64,000 nt of DNA from contig NZ_CP013987.1 in NCBI RefSeq assembly GCF_001518815.1, positions 2,502,501 through 2,566,500 of the forward strand, in the 5' to 3' direction. Under the pieces are notes generated by a model that made no database searches, was not told where the DNA came from, and saw only the letters and a program-made list of their open reading frames with translations. The position numbers were made by a program, and so were the translations under genes. Below are positions 37,792 to 45,675 of this stretch, one piece after another. Source of the stretch: Pseudomonas oryzihabitans. Its GTDB lineage: Bacteria; Pseudomonadota; Gammaproteobacteria; Pseudomonadales; Pseudomonadaceae. Positions within the stretch are counted from its first letter, which is position 1, and each line of letters starts with the position of its first letter.

Positions 37792-38268
37792 TCAGACGCG
37801 ACTGTCCACGCCTTCGAGCAGGAAGCGCGGGGCGATGTAACGGTCGTAGTGGGCTTCGGAGAGCAGGAAAAATTCCCGGTCGATGGCGTCACGCAGATCG
37901 GCCAGTGGCCGCTCGCGAAATTCCGGCAGCAGGCGCACACCATAGGCATCCAGCTGCTGGATATGCCGCGCACCGCGAGCCAGCAGCTGATAGGCCCAGC
38001 AATATTCCGACTGGTCCGGCCGGAAGCGGATGCTGCGCTGCTGCAGCTGCTGACGCAGCAAGGCCGGATCGAAGACATCGACCTTGGCCGACACCACCTG
38101 CACCAGCAGCAGTTCGAGACGCGCCCAGACGGCGCGGCGCTCGTCCTCGTTGTAGAGATTCCAGTTCACCACCTCGTGGTGGAATCTCTTGCAACCACGG
38201 CAGACGTGGTCGCCGAACATCGTCGAGCACAGGCCGACGCAGGGCGTCTTGATGACAGGAGCGGGCAT
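37792..38268 (-). CDS. DUF1289 domain protein
   Basis: 158 residues from MPAPVIKTPCVGLCSTMFGD. N-terminal four-cysteine module (CVGLC, then CRGCKRFHHEV) is the DUF1289 signature, probably a small metal site. The remaining 110 residues form a helical extension with LLVQVVSAKVDVFDPALLRQ and SEAHYDRYIAPRFLLEG, typical of the longer Pseudomonas members. Function not established. It follows miaE in orientation, with 76 bp between. Confidence 0.85.
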   Translation of the reverse strand: MPAPVIKTPCVGLCSTMFGDHVCRGCKRFHHEVVNWNLYNEDERRAVWARLELLLVQVVSAKVDVFDPALLRQQLQQRSIRFRPDQSEYCWAYQLLARGARHIQQLDAYGVRLLPEFRERPLADLRDAIDREFFLLSEAHYDRYIAPRFLLEGVDSRV

Positions 38269-38363
38269 GGACGGCAAGCCTTGGAGCAAAACGCCTAGTC
38301 TAGCCGGAAACGCCGATGACCGGCGCGGGTACCCGTGCCGGTCGTGCAGGATCAGCGGGTCGA

Positions 38364-39809
38364 TCACACTGCCGCCGCGCCCCGGACCGACAGCGGATTG
38401 GCGCTGCGCCGACTCAAGGCATAGAAGAACAGCCCGCCGAGGAAGCAGCCGGTAAACCAGGCGAAATTGGCGATCGGCTTGAACCAGGGCACGAAGGTGA
38501 AGCACAGCCCGATCAGCGCGGCAGCCACCAGTGCCTGCACTGCGACCCAATTGACGCCACCGCTGTACCAGTAGGCACCCTCGGGGGTGTCGTCGAACAG
38601 GGCAGCGACCTCGATCCGTCCTTTGCGCAGCAGGTAGTAGTCCACCAGCAGGATGCCGAACAGCGGGCCGATGCAGGAGGCCAGCACGTCCAGGGTGTAA
38701 TGGATCACCTCGGGATTGTTGAACAGATTCCAGGGCGTGATGAAGATCGAGGCCACCGCGGCGATCATGCCACCGGCGCGCCAGCTGATCTTGCTGGGCG
38801 CCATATTGGCGAAGTCGAAGGCGGGTGAGACGAAGTTGGCGACGATGTTGATGCCGATGGTAGCGGTGATGAAGGTGAAGGCACCCAGCAGCACGGCGGT
38901 GGTGTTGTCGATACGGGCCACGGTGGCGATGGGATCGTGGATCATCTCGCCGAACACCGGCAAGGTGCCGGAGACGATCACCACGGTGACCAGCGAAAAG
39001 GCCAGGAAGTTGATCGGCAGGCCCCAAAAGTTACCGCGACGCACGTCCTGCATGGAACGGCAATAACGACTGAAGTCCCCGAAGTTGAGGGTGGGACCGG
39101 AGAAGTAGGACACCACCAGGGCGATAGCCATGATCACCTGCCAGAACGCGGCCCAGCCGGTGAGTTGCTTTTCCGCCAGGGTGAAGCTGATGTTGCTCCA
39201 GCCGGCGCGCCAGACGATCCAGGCGGCGAGCAGGAACATCACCGCATAGACCGCGGGACCGGCCCAGTCGATGAAACGACGGATGGAGTCCATGCCCGCC
39301 CAGAAGACGCAGGCCTGCAGCACCCAAAGGGTGAGGAAGCCCATCCAGCCGAGATAGGACAGCCCCAGAAAGCTGGTGTCGCCAAAGGCGGCCAGGGCCG
39401 GAAAGAATCTGAGCACCACGATGATCAGCGCGCTGGAGGCGAGATAGGTCTGGATGCCGTACCAGGCCACTGCGATCAGGCCCCGGATCACTGCCGGGAT
39501 GTTCGCGCCAAAGACGCCGAAGGCCAGGCGGCAGATCACCGGATAGGGTACGGCGGCTTGCTGACTGGGCCGGGCGACGAGATTGGCGATCACCTGAATG
39601 ATGCAGATGCCCACCAGCAAGGCGATCAACACCTGCCAACTGGCCAGGCCCAAGGCGAACAGGCTGGCGGCGAAGACGTAGCCACCGACGCTGTGTACGT
39701 CACTCATCCAGAAGGCGAAGATGTTGTACCAGATCCACTTCTGCTCGACCGGCCCGAGATCTTCGTTATACAGACGTGGGCTATAGCCCGCGGGACGCTG
39801 CTGGGTCAT
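38364..39809 (-). CDS. NCS1-family nucleobase/hydantoin/allantoin transporter
   Basis: 481 residues from MTQQRPAGYSPRLYNEDLGP. About twelve membrane helices. Typical NCS1 elements: WYNIFAFWMSDVHSVGGYVFA (first helix, about 26-46), WYGIQTYLAS, RFIDWAGPAVY and NFGDFSRYCRS. The end is SANPLSVRGAAAV. With the GntR regulator and hydantoin-type racemase encoded divergently, uptake of a hydantoin, allantoin or purine-related compound is likely. The promoter region between holds two matching palindromes. Confidence 0.88.
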   Translation of the reverse strand: MTQQRPAGYSPRLYNEDLGPVEQKWIWYNIFAFWMSDVHSVGGYVFAASLFALGLASWQVLIALLVGICIIQVIANLVARPSQQAAVPYPVICRLAFGVFGANIPAVIRGLIAVAWYGIQTYLASSALIIVVLRFFPALAAFGDTSFLGLSYLGWMGFLTLWVLQACVFWAGMDSIRRFIDWAGPAVYAVMFLLAAWIVWRAGWSNISFTLAEKQLTGWAAFWQVIMAIALVVSYFSGPTLNFGDFSRYCRSMQDVRRGNFWGLPINFLAFSLVTVVIVSGTLPVFGEMIHDPIATVARIDNTTAVLLGAFTFITATIGINIVANFVSPAFDFANMAPSKISWRAGGMIAAVASIFITPWNLFNNPEVIHYTLDVLASCIGPLFGILLVDYYLLRKGRIEVAALFDDTPEGAYWYSGGVNWVAVQALVAAALIGLCFTFVPWFKPIANFAWFTGCFLGGLFFYALSRRSANPLSVRGAAAV

Positions 39810-39860
39810 GGATCGCCTCCTCCGTGGTGACAGGCACCTGCATACGGGGCCTATCTGATC

Positions 39861-39870
39861 TTGTATACAA
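39861..39870. promoter_or_regulatory. Palindromic operator TTGTATACAA, transporter side
   Basis: Perfect 10-bp palindrome followed by TTC, 51 bp upstream of the NCS1 transporter start. The same core with TTC occurs next to the GntR gene. It fits the (N)TNGTNNNACNA pattern used by FadR-subfamily regulators. Confidence 0.6.
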
Positions 39871-40070
39871 TTCGCCAGGCAGAGACCGTGCCAGTTACTT
39901 GGGAAAGGCGTTAACTTCCTGGCTCTACAACAGATTTTCTGAATGAAGCGCTTTGCCACGGGTCTTAGAGTGCTACCTGAAACGCACTTCCTTGGGGCGT
40001 TTGGTGGCGGCCAGGCGCTACCTTGGCGCACAGGGGTGGTGTTTCTCGCCCATCGTCGCGCGCGGCATTT

Positions 40071-40080
40071 CTGTATACAA
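40071..40080. promoter_or_regulatory. Palindromic operator CTGTATACAA, regulator side
   Basis: One-mismatch copy of the palindrome at 39861, again followed by TTC, 26 bp upstream of the GntR start codon. It suggests the regulator controls both itself and the divergent transporter. Confidence 0.6.
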
Positions 40081-40106
40081 TTCATCCAAATCGCCGGAGT
40101 TAGCCC

Positions 40107-40811
40107 ATGGGTGCAGCCCCCTCACCACTCGCCGTTGCCGCCTCTCCCCGGGACGAGCGGATCTACCAGGACATTCTCGACGCCATCGTCGAGCATCGAC
40201 TGACCCCAGGCACTCGGCTGCCGGAAGACACCCTGGCGGAAACCTTCGGCATCAGCCGAACCGGCATTCGCAAGGTGCTGCAGCGGCTGGCCCTGGAGCG
40301 GCTGGTGACCTTGCGCGCCAATCGCGGCGCCCAGGTCGCCCAACCCACCGCCAAGGAAGCCCAGGACATCCTGGCTGCGCGCCAACTGATCGAACCCGCC
40401 TTGATGCCCCTGGTGGCCGCCCGGATCGACAGCGCCCAACTGGCTCCCTTGCGGCAGCTCTGTAGCGAGGAGCACGAGGCCCAGCATGGCGGGCGCCACA
40501 GCCTGGCGATCCAGCTGTCCGCGCGCTTCCACGTCGAACTCGCGGCCCTGGCCGACAATCAGGTACTGACCGAGCAGGTCGCCCAGCTAGCCAGTCGCTC
40601 ATCGCTGCTGATCGCCATCTATGGTTCGCACCACAGCCTGGGCTGCGATTGCGGCCAGCACGGCGAGCTGCTGGACCTGCTCGCCGAGGGCCAGGGCGCG
40701 GCCGCCAGCGACTGGATGGCGCAGCACCTGCGCCTGATCCGTGAATCCCTCAGGATCGACCGGCCCGTGGCCGCCGAGCCTGATTTCCGCAGCATCTTCA
40801 AACGCAGTTGA
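40107..40811 (+). CDS. GntR-family (FadR subfamily) transcriptional regulator
   Basis: 234 residues. Winged helix at about 15-80 with [20 protein letters not shown] and [20 protein letters not shown], then an all-helical FCD ligand domain with [26 protein letters not shown] and [15 protein letters not shown], where His residues probably hold a metal as in other FCD proteins. It lies 8 bp before the racemase gene and divergent from the NCS1 transporter. The ligand is probably the transported compound or a breakdown product. Confidence 0.9.
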   Translation: MGAAPSPLAVAASPRDERIYQDILDAIVEHRLTPGTRLPEDTLAETFGISRTGIRKVLQRLALERLVTLRANRGAQVAQPTAKEAQDILAARQLIEPALMPLVAARIDSAQLAPLRQLCSEEHEAQHGGRHSLAIQLSARFHVELAALADNQVLTEQVAQLASRSSLLIAIYGSHHSLGCDCGQHGELLDLLAEGQGAAASDWMAQHLRLIRESLRIDRPVAAEPDFRSIFKRS

Positions 40812-40819
40812 GGCGTCCC

Positions 40820-41551
40820 ATGCAGATTCAGGTCATCAACCCCAATACCAGTGCCGGCATGACCGCCAAGATCGGCCGCGCAGCCCAGGCCATCGCCCGC
40901 CCAGGTACCACCATTCTCGCCAGCAATCCCGAGGCCGGCCCGGTCTCCATCGAAAGTCACTATGACGAGGCGGTAGCCGCGGTCGGAGTGATCGAGGAGA
41001 TGCGCAAGGGCGTCGAAGCCGGCTGCGCCGCCCATGTCATCGCCTGCTTTGGCGATCCAGGCCTGCTCGCGGCACGGGAAATGGCCAAGGGGCCAGTGCT
41101 CGGCATCGCCGAGGCTGGCTTCCATCTGGCCAGCCTGCTGGCCACCCGCTTCGCCGTGGTGACCACCCTCACCCGTACGCGCATCATTGCCGAGCATCTG
41201 CTGCAGCGATATGGCTTCGCCGAGCTGTGCACCTCGGTGCGCTGCATCGATCTGCCAGTGCTGGCACTGGAGGACGCGGACGACAGCCTGATCGAGCTGA
41301 TCGCCGCCGAAGGGCGCCGGGCGCGTGACGAGGAAGGTGCCGGCGCCATCGTGCTGGGCTGCGGCGGCATGGCCGATCTGCGCGAAGCCCTGAGCGAGGC
41401 CATCGGCGTCCCGGTGATCGAAGGCGTGAGCGCCGCGGTCAAGCTGGCCGAGTCCCTGGTCGACCTGGGCCTGGGGACCAGCAAGCACGGCGACCTGGCC
41501 TATCCCATCGCCAAGCCCTTCACCGGGCGCTTCGCGCATCTGGGCCGCTAG
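40820..41551 (+). CDS. Aspartate/glutamate-hydantoin racemase family protein
   Basis: 243 residues from MQIQVINPNTSAGMTAKIGR. The two catalytic cysteines are in HVIACFGDPGLLAAREM (about 76) and GAIVLGCGGMADL (about 181), matching HyuE hydantoin racemase and allantoin racemase. NPNTS near the start is also family specific. It would racemise 5-substituted hydantoins or allantoin after uptake. Co-transcribed with the GntR gene. No hydantoinase or carbamoylase is visible in the window. Confidence 0.88.
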   Translation: MQIQVINPNTSAGMTAKIGRAAQAIARPGTTILASNPEAGPVSIESHYDEAVAAVGVIEEMRKGVEAGCAAHVIACFGDPGLLAAREMAKGPVLGIAEAGFHLASLLATRFAVVTTLTRTRIIAEHLLQRYGFAELCTSVRCIDLPVLALEDADDSLIELIAAEGRRARDEEGAGAIVLGCGGMADLREALSEAIGVPVIEGVSAAVKLAESLVDLGLGTSKHGDLAYPIAKPFTGRFAHLGR

Positions 41552-41662
41552 ACTACGGCCAAGGTCTAACAGCGTGACGCACACGATGCGACAACGCAGC
41601 GCTTAACTTCGCCAGAGGCTTGGCGTAGAATTAGGCAGCCTTATAGGCGCAATGTCCGATAC

Positions 41663-41786
41663 GAAGCTGTTTTCAAAGCGTCACGAGCAAAGTTTCCGGC
41701 GACCTTCCGGGCAGCGGCGGCCTCATCAACCGCCAACTGCCCGACCTGCCTTGCAGCAGCCGGCGTAAAACTTTGAAAACAGCTTC
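41663..41786. mobile_element. 124-bp element with perfect 16-bp terminal inverted repeats, upstream of acnB
   Basis: Left end GAAGCTGTTTTCAAAG and right end CTTTGAAAACAGCTTC are exact inverted repeats; the interior does not code. A TA dinucleotide lies just outside both ends (one extra base on the left), hinting at a TA target duplication. It lies in the 357-bp gap before acnB, where nothing else was recognised apart from presumed promoter sequence. Confidence 0.75.
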
Positions 41787-41908
41787 TAGCGGAGTGCGTC
41801 CGGCGTGACGGTGGTCCTGCCCGCAGCCTCCCCCGTCAAACCCTGCCGGATACATTTCGGGGCGCCAGCCCCCGGACGCAATATTGGACCACTGATGAGG
41901 GTCAACCC

Positions 41909-44509
41909 GTGCTTGAAGCCTATCGTAACCACGTAGAAGAGCGTGCCGCCCAGGGCATCGTGCCCCAGCCGCTGAACGCCGAGCAAACGGCCGGTCTGGT
42001 CGAACTGCTGAAGAATCCCCCTGCCGGTGAGGAAGCCTTCCTCGTCGACCTCATTACCAACCGCGTCCCGCCGGGCGTCGACGAAGCTGCCTACGTCAAG
42101 GCTGGCTTCCTCTCCGCCGTCGCCAAGGGCGAGGCCCAGTCCCCACTGATCTCCAGGCAGCGTGCCACCGAACTGCTGGGCACCATGCAGGGCGGCTACA
42201 ACATCGCCACCCTGGTCGAGCTGCTGGACGATGCCGAACTGGCCGCCGTGGCCGCCGAACAACTCAAGCACACCCTGCTGATGTTCGACGCCTTCCACGA
42301 CGTGGCCGAGAAGGCCAAGGCCGGCAACACCCACGCCAAGGCTGTCCTGCAATCCTGGGCCGAAGGCGAGTGGTACAAAAAGCGTCCGGAAATCGCCGAG
42401 AAGTACACCCTGACCGTGTTCAAGGTGCCTGGCGAAACCAACACCGACGACCTCTCCCCCGCGCCCGACGCCTGGTCGCGTCCGGACATCCCGCTGCACG
42501 CCCTGGCCATGCTGAAGATGGCTCGCGACGGCATCGTGCCCGAGCAGCAAGGCAGCATCGGTCCGCTGAAGCAGATCGAGGAAGTACGTGCCAAGGGCTT
42601 CCCGGTCGCCTACGTCGGTGACGTGGTCGGTACCGGCTCTTCCCGCAAGTCCGCCACCAACTCGGTGCTGTGGTTCTTCGGCGACGACATCCCCTACGTG
42701 CCCAACAAGCGCGCGGGCGGCTTCTGCTTCGGTTCCAAGATCGCCCCGATCTTCTACAACACCATGGAAGACGCCGGCGCCCTGCCGATCGAGTTCGATG
42801 TGTCCGCCCTGGAAATGGGCGACGTCATCGACGTCTATCCCAAGGCTGGCAAGGTCACCCGCCATGGCAGCGATGAAATCGTCGCCACCTTCGAACTCAA
42901 GACCCCCGTGCTGCTGGACGAAGTCCGCGCCGGCGGCCGTATCCCGCTGATCGTCGGCCGCGGCCTGACCGAGAAGGCGCGCGCCGAATTGGGCATGGGC
43001 CCGTCCGACCTGTTCAACAAGCCGGACCAGCCGGCCGAGAGCACCAAGGGCTACACCCTGGCGCAGAAGATGGTCGGCAAGGCCTGCGGCGTCGAGGGCG
43101 TGCGCCCCGGCACCTACTGCGAGCCGAAGATGACCACCGTCGGTTCCCAGGACACCACTGGCCCGATGACCCGTGACGAGCTGAAGGACCTGGCCTGCCT
43201 GGGCTTCTCCGCCGACCTGGTGATGCAGTCCTTCTGCCACACCGCGGCCTATCCCAAGCCCATCGACGTCAAGACCCACCACACCCTGCCGGATTTCATC
43301 CGTACCCGTGGCGGTGTCTCCCTGCGTCCTGGCGACGGCATCATCCACAGCTGGCTGAACCGCATGCTGCTGCCCGACACCGTCGGCACCGGTGGCGATT
43401 CCCACACCCGCTTCCCGATCGGCATCTCCTTCCCGGCCGGTTCGGGCCTGGTGGCCTTCGCCGCTGCCACCGGCGTGATGCCGCTGGACATGCCCGAGTC
43501 GGTACTGGTGCGCTTCAAGGGCAAGATGCAGCCCGGGATCACCCTGCGTGACCTGGTGCATGCCATCCCCTACTACGCCATCCAGAAGGGCCTGCTGACC
43601 GTCGAGAAGAAGGGCAAGAAGAACATCTTCTCCGGCCGCATCCTCGAGATCGAAGGCCTGGAAGACCTGACCGTGGAGCAGGCGTTCGAGCTGTCCGATG
43701 CCTCCGCCGAGCGTTCCGCTGCCGGCTGCACCATCAAGCTGTCGCCCGAGTCCATCACCGAGTACCTGCAGTCCAACATCACCCTGCTGCGCTGGATGAT
43801 CGAGGAAGGCTACGGTGATCCCCGTACCCTGGAGCGCCGCGCGCGCGCCATGGAAGCCTGGATCGCCAACCCGGAACTGCTGGCTGCCGATGCCGATGCC
43901 GAATACAGCGAAGTCATCGAGATCGACCTGGCCGAGGTCAACGAGCCGGTTCTGTGCGCGCCCAACGATCCGGATGACGCCCGCCTGCTGTCCCAGGTGG
44001 CCGGCGACAAGATCGACGAGGTGTTCATCGGTTCCTGCATGACCAACATTGGTCACTTCCGCGCTGCCGGCAAGCTGCTGGACAAGGTCAAGGGCTCGAT
44101 TCCGACCCGCCTGTGGCTGTCGCCGCCGACCAAGATGGACCAGCACCAGCTGACCGAGGAAGGCTACTACGGCATCTACGGCAAGGCTGGCGCGCGCATG
44201 GAAATGCCGGGCTGCTCGCTGTGCATGGGCAACCAGGCCCGTGTGGCCGCCAACGCCACCGTGGTCTCCACCTCCACCCGTAACTTCCCCAATCGCCTGG
44301 GCGACGGCGCCAACGTCTACCTGGCCTCGGCGGAACTGGCCGCAGTGGCTTCGATCTTGGGCAAGCTGCCTAGCGTTGAGGAGTACATGGAATACGCGAA
44401 GAGCATCGACAGCATGGCAGCGGACGTCTACCGCTACCTGAGCTTCGACCAGATCGCCGAATTCCGTGAAAGCGCCGAGAAAGCCCGTATCGCCGCCGTC
44501 GAAGTCTGA
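41909..44509 (+). CDS. acnB: Aconitate hydratase B
   Basis: 866 residues, standard length for AcnB; GTG start [21 protein letters not shown]-terminal HEAT-like domain, then the swivel domain with [33 protein letters not shown], and a core with cluster cysteines in [24 protein letters not shown] and [12 protein letters not shown]. It interconverts citrate and isocitrate in the TCA cycle using a 4Fe-4S cluster. Single gene with its own terminator. Confidence 0.96.
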   Translation: MLEAYRNHVEERAAQGIVPQPLNAEQTAGLVELLKNPPAGEEAFLVDLITNRVPPGVDEAAYVKAGFLSAVAKGEAQSPLISRQRATELLGTMQGGYNIATLVELLDDAELAAVAAEQLKHTLLMFDAFHDVAEKAKAGNTHAKAVLQSWAEGEWYKKRPEIAEKYTLTVFKVPGETNTDDLSPAPDAWSRPDIPLHALAMLKMARDGIVPEQQGSIGPLKQIEEVRAKGFPVAYVGDVVGTGSSRKSATNSVLWFFGDDIPYVPNKRAGGFCFGSKIAPIFYNTMEDAGALPIEFDVSALEMGDVIDVYPKAGKVTRHGSDEIVATFELKTPVLLDEVRAGGRIPLIVGRGLTEKARAELGMGPSDLFNKPDQPAESTKGYTLAQKMVGKACGVEGVRPGTYCEPKMTTVGSQDTTGPMTRDELKDLACLGFSADLVMQSFCHTAAYPKPIDVKTHHTLPDFIRTRGGVSLRPGDGIIHSWLNRMLLPDTVGTGGDSHTRFPIGISFPAGSGLVAFAAATGVMPLDMPESVLVRFKGKMQPGITLRDLVHAIPYYAIQKGLLTVEKKGKKNIFSGRILEIEGLEDLTVEQAFELSDASAERSAAGCTIKLSPESITEYLQSNITLLRWMIEEGYGDPRTLERRARAMEAWIANPELLAADADAEYSEVIEIDLAEVNEPVLCAPNDPDDARLLSQVAGDKIDEVFIGSCMTNIGHFRAAGKLLDKVKGSIPTRLWLSPPTKMDQHQLTEEGYYGIYGKAGARMEMPGCSLCMGNQARVAANATVVSTSTRNFPNRLGDGANVYLASAELAAVASILGKLPSVEEYMEYAKSIDSMAADVYRYLSFDQIAEFRESAEKARIAAVEV

Positions 44510-44527
44510 CGCCAGCCTGCGGTACTG

Positions 44528-44555
44528 AAAAGCCGCCCTTCGGGGCGGTTTTTTT
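44528..44555 (+). terminator. Intrinsic terminator after acnB
   Basis: AAAAGCCGCCC-TTCG-GGGCGGTTTTTTT: GC stem with stable TTCG loop and a T tract, 19 nt after the stop codon. Confidence 0.95.
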
Positions 44556-44605
44556 ATGCGCCGCGATCCTGGCTCGCCAGGACGGCTCCTTCCCCTGAGC
44601 CGGCC

Positions 44606-44621
44606 TTAAGCGGCGGTTAAC
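44606..44621 (+). promoter_or_regulatory. BqsR-like half-matched box upstream of the first glycine-zipper gene
   Basis: TTAAG-N6-TTAAC, one mismatch from the TTAAG-N6-TTAAG box found upstream of the PepSY-bqsRS operon in this window, 44 bp before the ATG at 44666. Only a candidate: PmrA/PhoP-type regulators use similar repeats. Confidence 0.35.
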
Positions 44622-44665
44622 TCAGACGCCCTACGCTAAGGCTTTCCTTCTGCCGAGATCACCCC

Positions 44666-44878
44666 ATGAAACGTCTTGTCATCGTGAGCCTATCCACGCT
44701 GTTGCTCGGTCTCGGCCAGACGACGATGGCAGCGGGTTGTATCAAGGGCGCCGTGGTTGCCGGCGTGGCGGGACATGTGGCCGGACACCACGCCATCGCC
44801 GGCGCAGTCGCCGGCTGTTTCATCGGCCATCACCTGGCGGCGAAGGCGAAGGAAGAACAGCAGCACGGTCATTCCTGA
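44666..44878 (+). CDS. Small glycine-zipper secreted protein, paralog 1
   Basis: 70 residues. Signal peptide MKRLVIVSLSTLLLGLGQTTMA, then a glycine-zipper core AAGCIKGAVVAGVAGHVAGH with a second Cys in AVAGCFIGHH, and a charged His-rich tail EEQQHGHS. Two cysteines may form a disulfide. Probably periplasmic or outer-membrane associated. Closely related to the gene at 45216 in order and content. No function is known to me. Confidence 0.7.
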   Translation: MKRLVIVSLSTLLLGLGQTTMAAGCIKGAVVAGVAGHVAGHHAIAGAVAGCFIGHHLAAKAKEEQQHGHS

Positions 44879-45011
44879 ATGCGATAAGGCGCTTTCCAGA
44901 ACAGGACATGAGTCGCTATCAGCATCACGACTATTCACCGAAGCAGCCATTCGCACAGCGCCTGAGACGGCTTTAACGCAGACTCTTCACGTCATCCCCA
45001 AACCCAGTCCG

Positions 45012-45075
45012 TATCGCGGCCATGGGCCGCTCCTTAGGTTCAGGTATGGCTGTAGAGCGGCCCATGGCCGCGATA
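45012..45075. repeat. REP-type palindromic pair (BIME)
   Basis: Perfect 21-bp inverted repeat: TATCGCGGCCATGGGCCGCT(C) facing (G)AGCGGCCCATGGCCGCGATA with a 22-nt loop. The GCGGCCNTGGGCCGC core resembles Pseudomonas repetitive extragenic palindromes. It lies in the 337-bp gap between two paralogous small genes; nothing else was recognised in that gap. Confidence 0.85.
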
Positions 45076-45215
45076 TCGATAGTACGCCGACGACCCAGGT
45101 GATTAATGGCGTCCAAGACGACTTGGTAGCCAAGCTGTAGCGCGGGAGAACTGGCGAGGCTGGTGAAGGTCAATTGTTACAGGACATTACTTCGCACCCA
45201 CGAGAGGTCGCCACC

Positions 45216-45434
45216 ATGAAACTCCTGCCTACCCTTGCCCTTTCCGCTCTGCTACTCGGCGCTAGCCAAGCCACCTTCGCCGCCGGTTGCGTCAAGGGCG
45301 CCGTGGTCGGCGGCGCCGCGGGCCATGTCGCCGGGGGTCACGGCGTTGCCGGTGCCGCCGCAGGCTGCGCCATTGGTCACCACGAGGCCAACAAGAAGGC
45401 CAAGGAAGAACAGCAGAACGCACCCAAGCAATAG
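45216..45434 (+). CDS. Small glycine-zipper secreted protein, paralog 2
   Basis: 72 residues from MKLLPTLALSALLLGASQAT, a signal peptide; an upstream in-frame start is ignored. Mature core AGCVKGAVVGGAAGHVAGGH and GCAIGHHEANKKAKEEQQ parallels the gene at 44666, including both cysteines and the KAKEEQQ tail. Tandem duplication with a REP pair in between is likely. It is followed by a hairpin and the kdp promoter region. Confidence 0.72.
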   Translation: MKLLPTLALSALLLGASQATFAAGCVKGAVVGGAAGHVAGGHGVAGAAAGCAIGHHEANKKAKEEQQNAPKQ

Positions 45435-45440
45435 TCTCCA

Positions 45441-45468
45441 GGCCCCGCCAGCACTGGCGGGTGGGGCC
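45441..45468 (+). terminator. Hairpin after the second glycine-zipper gene
   Basis: GGCCCC-GCCAG...CTGGC-GGGGCC style stem starting 6 nt after the stop codon, with only a short following T run. Likely separates this gene from kdpF. Confidence 0.5.
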
Positions 45469-45496
45469 GATTTAACGCTTTCTTTACGCCCCGCCA
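45469..45496 (+). promoter_or_regulatory. Putative KdpE operator upstream of kdpFABC
   Basis: GATTTAACGCTTTCTTTACG followed by CCCCGCC closely follows the E. coli KdpE site pattern (TTTATAC-N-TTTTTTACACCCCGCC). A second CTTCTTTACGCCCC copy lies 32 bp further on, about 55 bp before kdpF. It predicts potassium-limitation control by KdpDE encoded downstream. Confidence 0.6.
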
Positions 45497-45576
45497 ACCT
45501 TCCCCGCCTCGCTTCTTTACGCCCCTCCTCCTGACAATTTCTCCACGCGGCAGCTGCCGTCTCTGGAGAACTCGTG

Positions 45577-45666
45577 ATGACCCCCTGGAATCTTCTGGCC
45601 CTGCTTCTGGCACTGGGTCTGTTCGTCTATCTGCTGGCGGCGCTGTTGCGCGCCGGCCGCTCCTAG
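45577..45666 (+). CDS. kdpF: KdpF, small subunit of the K+ transporting ATPase
   Basis: 29 residues, MTPWNLLALLLALGLFVYLL then AALLRAGRS: one membrane helix, the exact size of E. coli KdpF. It begins at the ATG at 45577 (a GTG lies one codon earlier) and ends 9 bp before kdpA. KdpF stabilises the KdpABC complex in the lipid bilayer. Confidence 0.9.
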   Translation: MTPWNLLALLLALGLFVYLLAALLRAGRS

Positions 45667-45675
45667 GGAGGCGGC

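Noticed and set aside
41786-44146. A 786-codon minus-strand open frame opposite acnB
   Set aside because: It is the antisense shadow of a GC-rich, codon-biased gene; composition is His/Gly/Gln-rich without domains, and acnB is beyond doubt.
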